Positions 8,868 through 16,450 of a stretch of 52,865 nucleotides of DNA are shown here, one piece after another (position 1 is the first letter of the stretch; each line of letters starts with the position of its first letter). The DNA comes from Acinetobacter pollinis (GTDB lineage Bacteria > Pseudomonadota > Gammaproteobacteria > Pseudomonadales > Moraxellaceae). The translations under genes and the position numbers were made by a program. The notes beneath the pieces are model-generated. The model did not search any database and was not told the DNA's origin. It worked only from the letters and a program-made list of their open reading frames with translations. The DNA lies in the NCBI RefSeq assembly GCF_015627175.1, contig NZ_VTDQ01000016.1, positions 1-52,865 of the forward strand, given 5' to 3'.

Positions 8868-9067
8868 TTGTTAGAATGCCTGCGTTTTGTCGAAACATAG
8901 GTTGTGCCATGAGTTTTAAATGGCTTAGATGTAGAAGGCTTTACATCGGTAGAGGTTTTTTTAGATGGGATTTGATGAGTATTGTCTAGCCGCTCATCGT
9001 TTAACAGCGCGATTGCTAAATCAAGCGGCATATTTGCCGCTTGATCAAAAGGAACTCCGATCTGCAT
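8864..9067 (-). CDS. Small tail protein, likely tail assembly chaperone partner
   Basis: A 67-residue ORF sits between the chaperone and the tape measure, exactly where contractile-tailed phages encode the second chaperone, often as a frameshift extension. The N-terminal half is a plausible helical fold (GVPFDQAANMPLDLAIALLNDERLDN) and the rest is basic. The ATG at 9067 overlaps the preceding TGA (TGATG), and its own stop overlaps the tape measure start. I see no textbook slippery heptamer; independent translation by coupling is the simpler reading. Confidence 0.65.
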   Translation of the reverse strand: MQIGVPFDQAANMPLDLAIALLNDERLDNTHQIPSKKTSTDVKPSTSKPFKTHGTTYVSTKRRHSNK

Positions 9068-9399
9068 CAATGCTCGGATGACTTTTGCTCTGACGTTGTA
9101 TGCTCGGCTTGTTCCTTTGCATCTAACTTTTCTTTCAAATGATTTAAGTAATCTAAGTTTGTGCGAGAGGAGTGACCAAGCATGTCATAAGTAACGTCAT
9201 ACTCAGTCCCATCTTCAGCAATCAGTTTGGTCATTGCAGACAGGTCAGCAATAGCAATAAATTGACCTGCTTGAACTGATGCTTGGGATTGCAAGTATTC
9301 AATTGCAGTCATTTGTCGCATAACGACTTTCTTACTTTTAACTTCGGTTTGACCCACTAGCTTTTTGATCGCAACGGGTAGAGTGCCTTTAATTTCCAT
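9067..9399 (-). CDS. Tail assembly chaperone (Mu gp41-like)
   Basis: The 110-residue product begins MEIKGTLPVAIKKL and has the RQMTAIEYLQSQ segment and acidic end typical of phage tail-assembly chaperones that coat the tape measure while the tube polymerises. It lies between the tube gene (2 bp gap) and the small partner ORF, and is part of the block led by the activator site at 9841-9853. Confidence 0.72.
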   Translation of the reverse strand: MEIKGTLPVAIKKLVGQTEVKSKKVVMRQMTAIEYLQSQASVQAGQFIAIADLSAMTKLIAEDGTEYDVTYDMLGHSSRTNLDYLNHLKEKLDAKEQAEHTTSEQKSSEH

Positions 9400-9401
9400 T
9401 T

Positions 9402-9782
9402 TTAACTCGCAGATTCGTCTAAATCGTCTAATGCAAACATGGTTAAATCACGACGTGTCTCACCATCGACTGAGTATGCATCGCTGACTGTTTGGGTTGT
9501 GCAATCGATATAAGTTTTACGGTAGTTGCCTGTTACAGACTCTAGGCTAATACGTGCATCTTCAATATCAGCCCATGCCACAGTATCTTTACCATCGGGA
9601 ATAACGACAGAAACATCTAATGTGTAGGTCTTAATCCCATTGGCTTTATATTTGACCTTCCCAGTACGGTTCATGGTCTTAATGGGTTTTTTACCCGTAT
9701 CTATTTTTGGAGTACATGTTGCACAGTCATATTCTTGACCGTTTACGCTCATGACAATAATTCCGACTGCATCTTCAGCCAT
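9402..9782 (-). CDS. Tail tube protein (Mu gpM-like)
   Basis: This 126-residue protein has the beta-rich pattern of Mu-type tube subunits: VGIIVMSVNGQEYDC near the start, KTYTLDVSVVIP in the middle, and an end rich in Asp. It lies downstream of the sheath genes and upstream of the chaperones, the conserved order. Unusually it is separated from the sheath by a lipoprotein gene, a terminator and a proposed late-activator site, so it may be expressed from its own promoter to meet the high demand for tube subunits. Confidence 0.82.
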   Translation of the reverse strand: MAEDAVGIIVMSVNGQEYDCATCTPKIDTGKKPIKTMNRTGKVKYKANGIKTYTLDVSVVIPDGKDTVAWADIEDARISLESVTGNYRKTYIDCTTQTVSDAYSVDGETRRDLTMFALDDLDESAS

Positions 9783-9838
9783 GTGAAATCTCTTTGATTA
9801 AGATGATCTAAGCCTAAATTAAGTTTTATGTAGGTGAA

Positions 9839-9855
9839 GTGGGAAAATATTCCAC
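9839..9855 (-). promoter_or_regulatory. Proposed late-activator site, copy 2 (before tail tube)
   Basis: The minus strand carries GTGGAATATTTTCCCAC, the most symmetric of the six GGAA-N4-TTCCC copies, identical in its core to copy 1. It lies 58 bp before the tube ATG and directly after the intrinsic terminator of the upstream unit. AT-rich CATAAA follows 10 nt downstream. Confidence 0.68.
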
Positions 9856-9883
9856 AAAAAAAGACCACCGATGGTAGTCCTTT
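9856..9883 (-). terminator. Intrinsic terminator after sheath/lipoprotein unit
   Basis: On the minus strand GACTACC-ATC-GGTGGTC forms a 7-bp stem with one G-U pair, followed directly by seven T residues. It lies about 20 bp after the lipoprotein stop and just before the tube promoter motif, so it separates the two transcription units. Confidence 0.75.
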
Positions 9884-9901
9884 TATAGAGAAGAGTATGA
9901 A

Positions 9902-10069
9902 CTATAAGCTACATGAAAGCGTTAGCGTATAGCTTTGTATTGTATTGTTTTGACAGTCACTACTTTGTGTTGCTTGTAATGATACTTGAGTATTGACGGG
10001 TTTATTTGTACCTACACTTTGACAAGCGCTTAGCATAAATAGACTCGTTAAAATTAAGAAATATCGCAT
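9902..10069 (-). CDS. Small phage lipoprotein (55 aa)
   Basis: A short reading frame starts with ATG at 10069, two bases after the sheath C-terminal gene's stop. It encodes MRYFLILTSLFMLSAC, a clear type-II signal peptide with lipobox LSAC and Cys16 as lipidation site. The remaining 39 residues are Gln/Ser/Thr-rich with Cys39 and Cys53. A lipoprotein in the middle of tail genes is unexpected. It could be a superinfection-exclusion or receptor-masking protein, or an Rz1-like product, but it lacks the usual Pro-rich body. The terminator follows directly, supporting a real last gene of the unit. Function unknown. Confidence 0.7.
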   Translation of the reverse strand: MRYFLILTSLFMLSACQSVGTNKPVNTQVSLQATQSSDCQNNTIQSYTLTLSCSL

Positions 10070-10071
10070 GT

Positions 10072-10863
10072 TTAATACACATCAATAGTCGTATCAATCA
10101 CATGCATACCACGTACCCAGTTAGAAGGAATACGTGCATCAACACGGTAGCGATCGGTTGTATTTTCGGTAACAGTCAGTTGATCTGCGGTGGCTTCAAC
10201 ATTTTGCAAAATTTCCGCTTTATCGAGTTTAATTGCTTCGGTTAAAAAAATCGAGCGTAGGTTACGACGTTGTGCAGCAGTATTTTTACGACGACGTTGT
10301 TTTGATGCAGCAGCACGCATAACTTTACGTACATAGTCGATGGTTAAAGCCCCATTAATATCAAGCATGATGTCATCGTCTAAACCACTATCAGGATTGG
10401 TGCGATAAGTTGAAACTGCACGAACAATTTCTGGGATACCATCTGCTCCTGTTTGGATCATACAGACACCTGCATTAAGTGCTCGTTCCATACGTCCAAA
10501 AGTGAGCTTGTACTCATCAGAAACGGCTGTAACACCACCTAAATTTACGCCATTAAATGGCAGCGCAGGGTCTTGTGAGTCTGCAAGAGCAGCAGCCATT
10601 GCCCCTGCAATTTCAGGTTCTTGATCTACTGCACCGTGATAGCAAACAGCGACTATCCGATAGCTTGTTTTTACACTGGTTTGTGCTGCAAAGATCGTTG
10701 CATCATCTACATTGGTAAATGGGACAATTAAAATAGCAGGGCGTTGCTCAACGTTATTACTCACGGTATTTAAGTGATCTACCCATACATTAATATCATC
10801 GGGTGGGGTAGACAGAGCAATAATTGTATGACCGAGTGGAGCAATGATTTCTTGAATAGACAT
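10072..10863 (-). CDS. Tail sheath protein, C-terminal part (Mu gpL-like)
   Basis: The 263-residue product matches the C-terminal half of Mu-type sheath proteins: EQRPAILIVPF, MAAALADSQDPALPFNGVNLGGV, PEIVRAVSTYRTNP, DIMLDINGALTIDYVRKV and VRGMHVIDTTIDVY. The N-terminal sheath domain is encoded separately at 11395-11682. The ATG at 10863 has a good ribosome site (AAAGGGGAT) and follows the stop of the Ig-like ORF by one base, so separate translation is credible. The two halves would have to assemble together, or the sheath is defective. Confidence 0.82.
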   Translation of the reverse strand: MSIQEIIAPLGHTIIALSTPPDDINVWVDHLNTVSNNVEQRPAILIVPFTNVDDATIFAAQTSVKTSYRIVAVCYHGAVDQEPEIAGAMAAALADSQDPALPFNGVNLGGVTAVSDEYKLTFGRMERALNAGVCMIQTGADGIPEIVRAVSTYRTNPDSGLDDDIMLDINGALTIDYVRKVMRAAASKQRRRKNTAAQRRNLRSIFLTEAIKLDKAEILQNVEATADQLTVTENTTDRYRVDARIPSNWVRGMHVIDTTIDVY

Positions 10864-10864
10864 T

Positions 10865-11446
10865 TTATGTATCCCCTTTAACTTTGAGGCGAGTATTACG
10901 ACTTCTGAGAACACCATCTTGAACTGCTAATGAATAGGATGAGAAGTCAAACAAAAACGGGATTGATAACTCAAACTTTCCTGTTTCATCTACAACAAAG
11001 TATGCAGCGGGGTCAGGATTGTAATCAAAAATTAGATTAAGGATGCATGAAGGTTGGCATGTACCTGTGATGTGAACGGTATTACTATCATCTTTAACTA
11101 AACTTGTAATATTAGGCGCATCAGGCACACTTGTATTTGGAGAAACCTTATAGTAGATATCCGTGATCAACCCTTGCACACTCGTAATAATGTGGTAGAT
11201 ACCATCTTCTGCTGTCACCGTAAGGGTATTTGCTGCGATTACACCATTGACCTTCATAGCAAGCACATTGAATGTATCAATGATTCCATTCGGATGAATA
11301 ACCTTTACGGCATCTTTGATATCTTGTTGTGCCCAGCAATTTAATTCTAAAGTGGTACTTTTTTGTTGAATATTAATTCGGTCAAGCTGTTTTACTATTT
11401 TTGAGGTATCATTTCCCCCGTTTGGTTCTGAGACTTTCCCAAGCAA
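10865..11446 (-). CDS. Ig-like domain protein between the two sheath halves
   Basis: This 193-residue ORF does not resemble the usual sheath middle domain. Residues 1-95 look beta-rich (TTLELNCWAQQDIKDAVKV, AANTLTVTAEDGIYHIITS). Residues 110-193 look like a bacterial Ig-type domain (PDAPNITSLVKDDSNTVHI, then GKFELSIPFLFDFSSYSLAV). The best start is TTG at 11446, preceded by GGAGGT; the frame overlaps the N-terminal sheath ORF by 52 bp. It probably decorates the tail surface. It could instead be a divergent sheath middle domain joined by frameshifting. Confidence 0.6.
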   Translation of the reverse strand: MLGKVSEPNGGNDTSKIVKQLDRINIQQKSTTLELNCWAQQDIKDAVKVIHPNGIIDTFNVLAMKVNGVIAANTLTVTAEDGIYHIITSVQGLITDIYYKVSPNTSVPDAPNITSLVKDDSNTVHITGTCQPSCILNLIFDYNPDPAAYFVVDETGKFELSIPFLFDFSSYSLAVQDGVLRSRNTRLKVKGDT

Positions 11447-11682
11447 TCTACCTCCACAGTTTGATAGGTTTTAATTGCAGCTTTAAGCATCCGTCCTGCC
11501 TCTGAGTTTTGCCCAAAAACTTTATCCGCAGATGCTGTATCGTATATAGCTATAGGCGTAGATTGCACTGGACTATCATTAGTAATAAACAAAACTTTTT
11601 GAGTATTATTGAGCAATCCTGAGCGTTGGGTATTAATATTGACCTGAGTATATATACCAGGTGTTTTTATAAAACTAGTCAT
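11395..11682 (-). CDS. Tail sheath protein, N-terminal part
   Basis: The 95-residue product starts MTSFIKTPGIYTQVNINTQR and continues to ADKVFGQNSEAGRMLKAAIKTYQTVEV, the first domain of Mu/P2-type sheath proteins (PGVY start, FG-GS-motif, then helical AA-K). It then stops instead of continuing into the rest of the sheath. A frameshift alone does not explain it, because the following ORF is not sheath-like until 10863. See the finding on the split sheath. Confidence 0.72.
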   Translation of the reverse strand: MTSFIKTPGIYTQVNINTQRSGLLNNTQKVLFITNDSPVQSTPIAIYDTASADKVFGQNSEAGRMLKAAIKTYQTVEVDCLGKSQNQTGEMIPQK

Positions 11683-12227
11683 ACGGCATCCCCATGAAGC
11701 TTCACAGGAATTTCAAATTGCTTTTTACCATTTGCCCATTCAACCAAAATAGATGCATTTCGGTAAGCATATTGTGGGAATATAATTATTTTATGAGTGT
11801 TTGCATCATATTTTAAGCCATTCAATGCATCATTTTTACTTACATCACTTACAGAAATTTTTTGATTTCCATCACTTGGTGTAATTATTAATGGAATTTC
11901 AGTTGCTGTAAGTGAATCCTGATAAATTACTGTATCGTCCGCAATAGTAATATCAGTGATTGGAATCAGATTGGTGTCTTGTTGCTTCGTATTGTTATCC
12001 TCTGTTGGTGTTGGTGTTGGTGTTGGTGTTGGTGTTGGTGTTGGTGTTGGTGTTGGTGTTGGTGTTGGTGTTGGTGTTTGATCTTTTGGATCAACCTGTA
12101 TAACGCCACCTAACTTTTCTACTGCTACAAATAAAGCATTTAGTTTATTGACCATCTCTCCAGTCGCCTCATCACGGCCTGTTATACGTACAGTCATATC
12201 TAATTCAACCTCTGTTTTTAAACTCAT
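11679..12227 (-). CDS. PT-repeat protein with Ig-like C-terminal domain
   Basis: The 182-residue product has three parts. Residues 1-50 include TVRITGRDEATGEMVNKL. Residues about 51-75 are alternating Pro-Thr. Residues 85-182 look like a Big2/Ig-like domain (ITDITIADDTVIYQDSL, YRNASILVEWANGKKQFEI). It occupies the slot where Mu-like phages usually encode the tiny gp38/DUF2635 protein before the sheath. The Pro-Thr linker suggests an exposed domain on a flexible stalk. Its start overlaps nothing and has AAAGG upstream. Family unrecognised. Confidence 0.65.
   Translation of the reverse strand: MSLKTEVELDMTVRITGRDEATGEMVNKLNALFVAVEKLGGVIQVDPKDQTPTPTPTPTPTPTPTPTPTPTPTPTEDNNTKQQDTNLIPITDITIADDTVIYQDSLTATEIPLIITPSDGNQKISVSDVSKNDALNGLKYDANTHKIIIFPQYAYRNASILVEWANGKKQFEIPVKLHGDAV
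12004..12078. repeat. Hexanucleotide tandem repeat (GTTGGT)n, about 12.5 copies
   Basis: Seventy-five bases of perfect period-6 repeat encode the Pro-Thr linker of the overlying minus-strand gene. Because six is a multiple of three, slippage would change linker length without breaking the frame. Confidence 0.97.
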
Positions 12228-12238
12228 GGTTTAACCTT

Positions 12239-12841
12239 TTATTTGGGTAAAGAAATAAGATCATGCTCATCTGCCACATCATCCTGTGGCTGAAAAACAT
12301 AGTCCAAATTAATGCGATGGATTTCGCTTGTTGTCATTTCTTCAGTACGATCACGGTCTGAAGCTGTGATGACATATTGGGTTGTGAACTCTTGTGCAAG
12401 TACGCTAATAGACTGTTCACGTACCGCAGTGTTAAAAATCGTTTTCGTGCGTCCAAGCTTTAGGGGTGCAATCCCTGTTAAGCCTGTTATTGATAAATCA
12501 TTGTTGGTAAGAAGTCGTTGTACATGGTCAAGCATCTGATATGTACCAATATCAAATGCTGTACCTTGGCGACGGGTTTCTTCATTACGTAATGAGCGTG
12601 CGCCAACGAGAACAACAAATGTGACTGGATATTCAGTCTTGTTATGACTGATTCGTTTAGGTGAACCTGAACCATCAAATGTGATCCAAATGGCAGGGAA
12701 GCTACGAATGGCTGTGGTGATGTCATCATCAAACTCACCACCATAGGTCTTAATTTCACGTACCCATGACCATTTCTTTTCTTGGATTTGCTCGGCCATC
12801 AGGTCTTTGATGGCTTGCTCAATCAGACTCAAATTCACCAT
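12239..12841 (-). CDS. Tail terminator-type protein, DUF1834 (Mu gp37-like)
   Basis: The 200-residue protein has the DUF1834 pattern (VREIKTYGGEFDD, FPAIWITFDGSG, YPVTFVVLVGARSLRNEETRRQG, LDHVQRLLTN). In Mu-like phages gp37 lies between gp36 and the sheath and probably acts at the tail terminator/neck. Its start overlaps the gp36-like stop by 7 bp. Confidence 0.82.
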   Translation of the reverse strand: MVNLSLIEQAIKDLMAEQIQEKKWSWVREIKTYGGEFDDDITTAIRSFPAIWITFDGSGSPKRISHNKTEYPVTFVVLVGARSLRNEETRRQGTAFDIGTYQMLDHVQRLLTNNDLSITGLTGIAPLKLGRTKTIFNTAVREQSISVLAQEFTTQYVITASDRDRTEEMTTSEIHRINLDYVFQPQDDVADEHDLISLPK

Positions 12842-13263
12842 GATCTATCTCCGAAATCATGCCGACCAACAGTAAATACCACATTGTTGGCTGAGCTTTT
12901 TGTAGGCATAGAATCTCCCGCAGGTGTACCACCTAAACCGATTTCACCTTTGGCAATTTTCGTCAGTGTTCTCATACAGCCATCAAATCGAATCTTAATC
13001 GGGCTGTTTTCTGATAGATTGCCTGTCTCTGCATAGTAGCGTGCAAGATTACAAGCAATATTGATCAAGAAAGGAGGGATAGGGTGCAACGGTAATGTGT
13101 AGCGACTTGCAAGATAGGCATCAACTTCACTGTTTGCTTCTTCAATCGCAGCATTCAATTTGTCGTAATTAATCTCACCTGTATAAGGTTGCTCGGTATC
13201 TGTAAGCTGTATAAGCTCATGTTCACCAAACTTTCGACGCATGACTTCTACCGTTGCATACAT
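12835..13263 (-). CDS. Head-tail connector, DUF1320 (Mu gp36-like)
   Basis: The 142-residue product begins MYATVEVMRRKFGEHELIQL and carries the DUF1320 features AIEEANSEVDAYLASRYTLPL and FLINIACNLARYYAE. It belongs to the head-completion proteins. I use the ATG at 13263, two bases after the major head stop, rather than upstream codons that overlap that gene. Confidence 0.86.
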   Translation of the reverse strand: MYATVEVMRRKFGEHELIQLTDTEQPYTGEINYDKLNAAIEEANSEVDAYLASRYTLPLHPIPPFLINIACNLARYYAETGNLSENSPIKIRFDGCMRTLTKIAKGEIGLGGTPAGDSMPTKSSANNVVFTVGRHDFGDRSW

Positions 13264-13265
13264 GG

Positions 13266-14195
13266 TTATTTCTCCCCAGTAGAACCTACAGCCATTTGCC
13301 ACAAGCCATAACCTGCCGCACCGCGTGCTTCAGCACCGAACTTAAACTTTTTACGGTTAAATACGCTGTCACTTGAAGTATCTGTTAAAGCAACAAATAC
13401 AGGCTGTTTACGAGGTTGGAAAATGATTGGTTTAATGGCTTTGCTTGCATCAAGTAAGTGCCACTCGCTATCTGTTTCAAGCCAACCTGCAACCACCACA
13501 GTGGCTGTGCCTTTATAAGGGTTTGGTTTGCCATCTTCTAAACGGTCTACCGTCATCAATACATTGGCTTCATCTTCAAGTGCAGGTGGTACAAGTAAAA
13601 TATTGGGGTTTAAGTTAAGTGGTCGCCCTTCGTTGTCTTTCATGCTACGAATCATGGTACGTGCTTTACCATAACTATTGCGTGCAGCTTCTAGGCTTGA
13701 TGCATCTAACTTCACATCGAGTTTATTAGAAACAAGCTTTTTGCCTTTGCCTGCACCCACTTCATGGTTCGTTGCATAGAAGCTCTTGCCGTCGTAGCAA
13801 GGTTGATGAAATCCTTGTGAAATGGCAGTAAACACCAAGTCATCTGCCCATTGTTTTGAGCTTTCACCAGCCATTTGAGCCTGCGGTTTATAGATTCCAA
13901 TGTTGTCGTCTTCAATATCATTGCGGTCAATTTCAACCGTTGCCTCAAAGTCATCATTGGTAATGGTATAGGCATGTGCAGATAATTGGCTAATGACTTT
14001 ATCACCAAGCCATTTGCGTAATTTTGGAAACTTTTCAATCCATGCATAACTGTTCGATTTACCATTACTTGGTACTTCCATCGCGACCAAGTTCCATTGG
14101 CTCGGTGCTGCATCAAAAGCATTATTAAAGATGGTTTTAATACTGGTGGCTAAAGCAGTAATCACCGCACTTGCATTTTTTTCATTAAAAATCAT
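13266..14195 (-). CDS. Major head subunit (Mu gpT-like)
   Basis: This 309-residue protein matches Mu-type major capsid subunits: NAFDAAPSQWNLVAMEVPS, YAWIEKFPKLRKWLGDKV, the ETVEIDRNDIEDDNIG-like region and a long C-terminal domain with FFNRKKFKFGAEARG. It forms the icosahedral shell. Its ATG overlaps the upstream decoration-type gene by 4 bp. It is clearly full length for the family. Confidence 0.93.
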   Translation of the reverse strand: MIFNEKNASAVITALATSIKTIFNNAFDAAPSQWNLVAMEVPSNGKSNSYAWIEKFPKLRKWLGDKVISQLSAHAYTITNDDFEATVEIDRNDIEDDNIGIYKPQAQMAGESSKQWADDLVFTAISQGFHQPCYDGKSFYATNHEVGAGKGKKLVSNKLDVKLDASSLEAARNSYGKARTMIRSMKDNEGRPLNLNPNILLVPPALEDEANVLMTVDRLEDGKPNPYKGTATVVVAGWLETDSEWHLLDASKAIKPIIFQPRKQPVFVALTDTSSDSVFNRKKFKFGAEARGAAGYGLWQMAVGSTGEK

Positions 14196-14614
14196 TCAAT
14201 TTCTACCCATACGTAATTTGTGAAACGGCTATCAAAGCCCATAAATTTGCCTGCTAAAGCGCGTGAGCCATTGCCATCACTTTTAGCGACGGTTTGGTTG
14301 TCACTAATAAAGACCTTTACACCAAGGTCGGCTTGAGTGATGGGATCACTCGAGTCATTGCTCATGAGAAATTGTGCTTTACGCTGTACTTGTGCAATCG
14401 CATCACCATCTGCACCTGTGTTTTGTGCTGAGTTATCCCAAATACCTAAACAAATTTGATCTGCACCACCAATATTTTGGCTATCTAAGGCAAGACCTGA
14501 TTTATCGACTACAGCAAACGTGCCTTGTAATACAGTCGCGCCCGCTTTAAGTGGTACAGGCATGAGTCGCCCTGCACGTTGTTCCGTTACAATTGCAACA
14601 TCGGTTTTACTCAT
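14192..14614 (-). CDS. Capsid decoration-type protein before major head gene
   Basis: The 140-residue protein lies between the protease/scaffold and the major head gene, with 4-bp overlaps on both sides. It is small, beta-rich and Gly/Asp-rich (GATVLQGTFAVVDKSGLALD, GNGSRALAGKFMGFDS) and ends NYVWVEIE, resembling head decoration or DUF2190-type proteins at this position. The family is not certain from sequence alone; position and coupling are the main evidence. Confidence 0.65.
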   Translation of the reverse strand: MSKTDVAIVTEQRAGRLMPVPLKAGATVLQGTFAVVDKSGLALDSQNIGGADQICLGIWDNSAQNTGADGDAIAQVQRKAQFLMSNDSSDPITQADLGVKVFISDNQTVAKSDGNGSRALAGKFMGFDSRFTNYVWVEIE

Positions 14615-15702
14615 GTCACAGCTCCTAAGTCTTTCGCGCTTAAGCCCAATTGCGATGCCACATTTAAAGTAAGGTCATCATGTTGTGCAGGGCGTTGGTT
14701 GTTGTCAGCTAAGTTGAGTGTCTGGGTTTGACGTTGGTTGAGTGCCGCGATTTTTGGAATGCTATCTAAATGTGCTTTAAGACCATCAGGGTCTTTTTCC
14801 CCAAATGCTTTCGCCCATTGAATTGTTGCTTCACCTGTTAAACGTCCATCGCTACATGCAGCTGTAATGAGTTGCTCAATTTCATGTTTTTGATGATTGG
14901 CTGACACTTGTACTGATTGTTGAACGGCTTGTTGATATACAGCCATCGGTACATATTCGGCAGGGTTGGGGCTTTGGTTATTTGCTGCGACTTTTGTGGT
15001 GAGTGCTTGAACGGCATCAAAGAGGTTTTGTGCATTTTCAGCAATCTGAATATCTGTACCATCTTCAATACGTGTAATCAGTTTATTGAGTTCCGCCAAA
15101 ATATCATTTGCATCGGCAGAAATAGGCAGATTTAACATCCAACGCAAGCGTTCGAGTAATTCGTCCATATCATTGTCCTGTGAGGTTTGAGTAAGGAAGT
15201 CTTGAGCGGCTGCTGCAAGTTTTGCTTCAGGAAGTTGGTCAAGATTTGGGGTATTTGTTAAAGCAACATGGAGTAGGGCAAGCACATTGCCGTTGCTGTC
15301 ATATAGAAAAACAGGTGATATATATTTATATTCTTTGGCTTCGATATAGCTTTGTGCTTTATCTGTCCATTCAAATGCATTGCTACATATTCCAACGCCT
15401 TCTACATAGATAAAGCCATTTGGCTTTAACCATCCCGCAGCAGGTGCAGGTTCATTGTCTTCTTGGATACGTAAGGTAGAATGTTCATAATCTATGACCA
15501 TGTCGATCTGACGTTTATTCAACTCAGCAACAATGGCACGACCACGCTCAGGGGTGAGTTCCCAGTGTGGGGCATCTGTAGGGCGACCATCTATGCCACG
15601 AAATATCCCTTCAGGAATAATCACAAAGTGGTCGGTTGATGCCGTAATGTCGAATGAGCAAGCTGCTGCAAGTGGTTTCTTTTTCATACTTGCAGTATTC
15701 AT
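14611..15702 (-). CDS. Prohead protease and scaffold (Mu protein I-like)
   Basis: The 363-residue protein starts with the Mu-I protease domain (FVIIPEGIFRGIDGRP, IDMVIDYEHSTLR with the catalytic His near residue 75). A helical, Gln/Asn-rich scaffold-like part follows, ending LGLSAKDLGAVT. In Mu the same gene also makes the internal Z scaffold. Two starts are possible, 15702 or 15687. A proposed late-activator site lies only 21 bp upstream of the first, which leaves little room for a leader and makes the second start worth considering. Confidence 0.88.
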   Translation of the reverse strand: MNTASMKKKPLAAACSFDITASTDHFVIIPEGIFRGIDGRPTDAPHWELTPERGRAIVAELNKRQIDMVIDYEHSTLRIQEDNEPAPAAGWLKPNGFIYVEGVGICSNAFEWTDKAQSYIEAKEYKYISPVFLYDSNGNVLALLHVALTNTPNLDQLPEAKLAAAAQDFLTQTSQDNDMDELLERLRWMLNLPISADANDILAELNKLITRIEDGTDIQIAENAQNLFDAVQALTTKVAANNQSPNPAEYVPMAVYQQAVQQSVQVSANHQKHEIEQLITAACSDGRLTGEATIQWAKAFGEKDPDGLKAHLDSIPKIAALNQRQTQTLNLADNNQRPAQHDDLTLNVASQLGLSAKDLGAVT

Positions 15703-15722
15703 GACAAATGAACTTTAAAAAG

Positions 15723-15737
15723 CGGGAAAACCTTCCG
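15723..15737 (-). promoter_or_regulatory. Proposed late-activator site, copy 3 (before protease)
   Basis: The minus strand reads CGGAAGGTTTTCCCG, keeping the GGAA-N4-TTCCC core. It is unusually close to the gene (21 bp to the first ATG, 36 bp to the second), so the transcript would be nearly leaderless or the start lies further in. It lies in a 158-bp gap that otherwise holds no gene. Confidence 0.55.
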
Positions 15738-15860
15738 AATTGGTTTTTGCGTTCTAAGGCGTTTTAAGCCTTATTTTTATCTAAGCTGATAGATTTATTA
15801 TTCTTGTTTTTAAAATGGCTTGCTTAAAAGTCTAACGAGCTTCTAACGCCATTGAGATGC

Positions 15861-16337
15861 TTAATCAAATAGTGATTGATAGAAATATTCAATATCATGC
15901 GTCAAAGCATCTTCAGCTTCAGGTTGTAAATTGCCATCTTTATCCATAGGTAAGAAAGGACGAGCAGGGATATTTCCCCAAGGTAGTGGTACATTTCTTT
16001 TGTTGTGCCCGTATTGCCCTTGCTTTGCACCAAACTGGTGGGTAGCGGCTTTAGGGTCATTTGTACCAATAACAACCTCCTCTTTATTTACTTTGGTGCT
16101 GATGCTATTTCTAAGCTGTCCAGTTTGATAAAGCTTTTTGCCACCTTTGCGTTTGGCAAGCGTGACAGCACTCAGTCCTGCCCAAGCAGGTCGACCTTCA
16201 CTGTCAAAGTTATCTTCAACCACTGTTAAAAAGCTACTTGCGATTGCATGGCCGAGTTTACTTGTATCATTTAAATGTGTAGACACAGATTGTAACTTAT
16301 CAATCAGTGCTTGATTATTGATCTGAATAGTTGTCAT
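15861..16337 (-). CDS. Virion morphogenesis protein (Mu gpG-like)
   Basis: This 158-residue protein has the phage virion-morphogenesis pattern: a helical start (ALIDKLQSVSTHLND), WAGLSAVTLAKRKGGKKLYQTGQLRNSI, HQFGAKQG and IPARPFLPMDKDG. These proteins act in tail completion or head-tail joining. It lies between the gpF-like gene and the protease, the Mu order. Confidence 0.88.
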   Translation of the reverse strand: MTTIQINNQALIDKLQSVSTHLNDTSKLGHAIASSFLTVVEDNFDSEGRPAWAGLSAVTLAKRKGGKKLYQTGQLRNSISTKVNKEEVVIGTNDPKAATHQFGAKQGQYGHNKRNVPLPWGNIPARPFLPMDKDGNLQPEAEDALTHDIEYFYQSLFD

Positions 16338-16360
16338 GTTTTATACTCGTTTATACCTTG

Positions 16361-16450
16361 TTAGGGCAGTAGTTTCCAAATAGAAAGGTTGCGGGGATCT
16401 TTCCTTTGCATTATGACGTGCAAGTCGTCCGCTATTCTGACAAGGCTCAT
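16361..16450 (-). CDS. Possible 29-residue ORF after the gpF nuclease-tail gene
   Basis: Directly after the gpF-like stop (TAAATG) an ORF reads MSLVRIADDLHVIMQRKDPR and ends NLSIWKLLP. It shares the spacing of a translationally coupled gene and may be a tiny partner of the nuclease-like C-terminal domain before it. No family is recognised, and so short an ORF can arise by chance. The rest of the 16338-16450 gap is otherwise empty. Confidence 0.35.
   Translation of the reverse strand: MSLVRIADDLHVIMQRKDPRNLSIWKLLP

Noticed and set aside
8864..9399. Programmed frameshift joining the two chaperone ORFs
   Set aside because: No clear slippery heptamer at the overlap, and the second ORF has its own ATG in a TGATG overlap. 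Not excluded, but not supported.
12004..12078. Short-period repeat as a CRISPR array
   Set aside because: Period 6 without spacers, in frame inside a coding gene; a simple sequence repeat.
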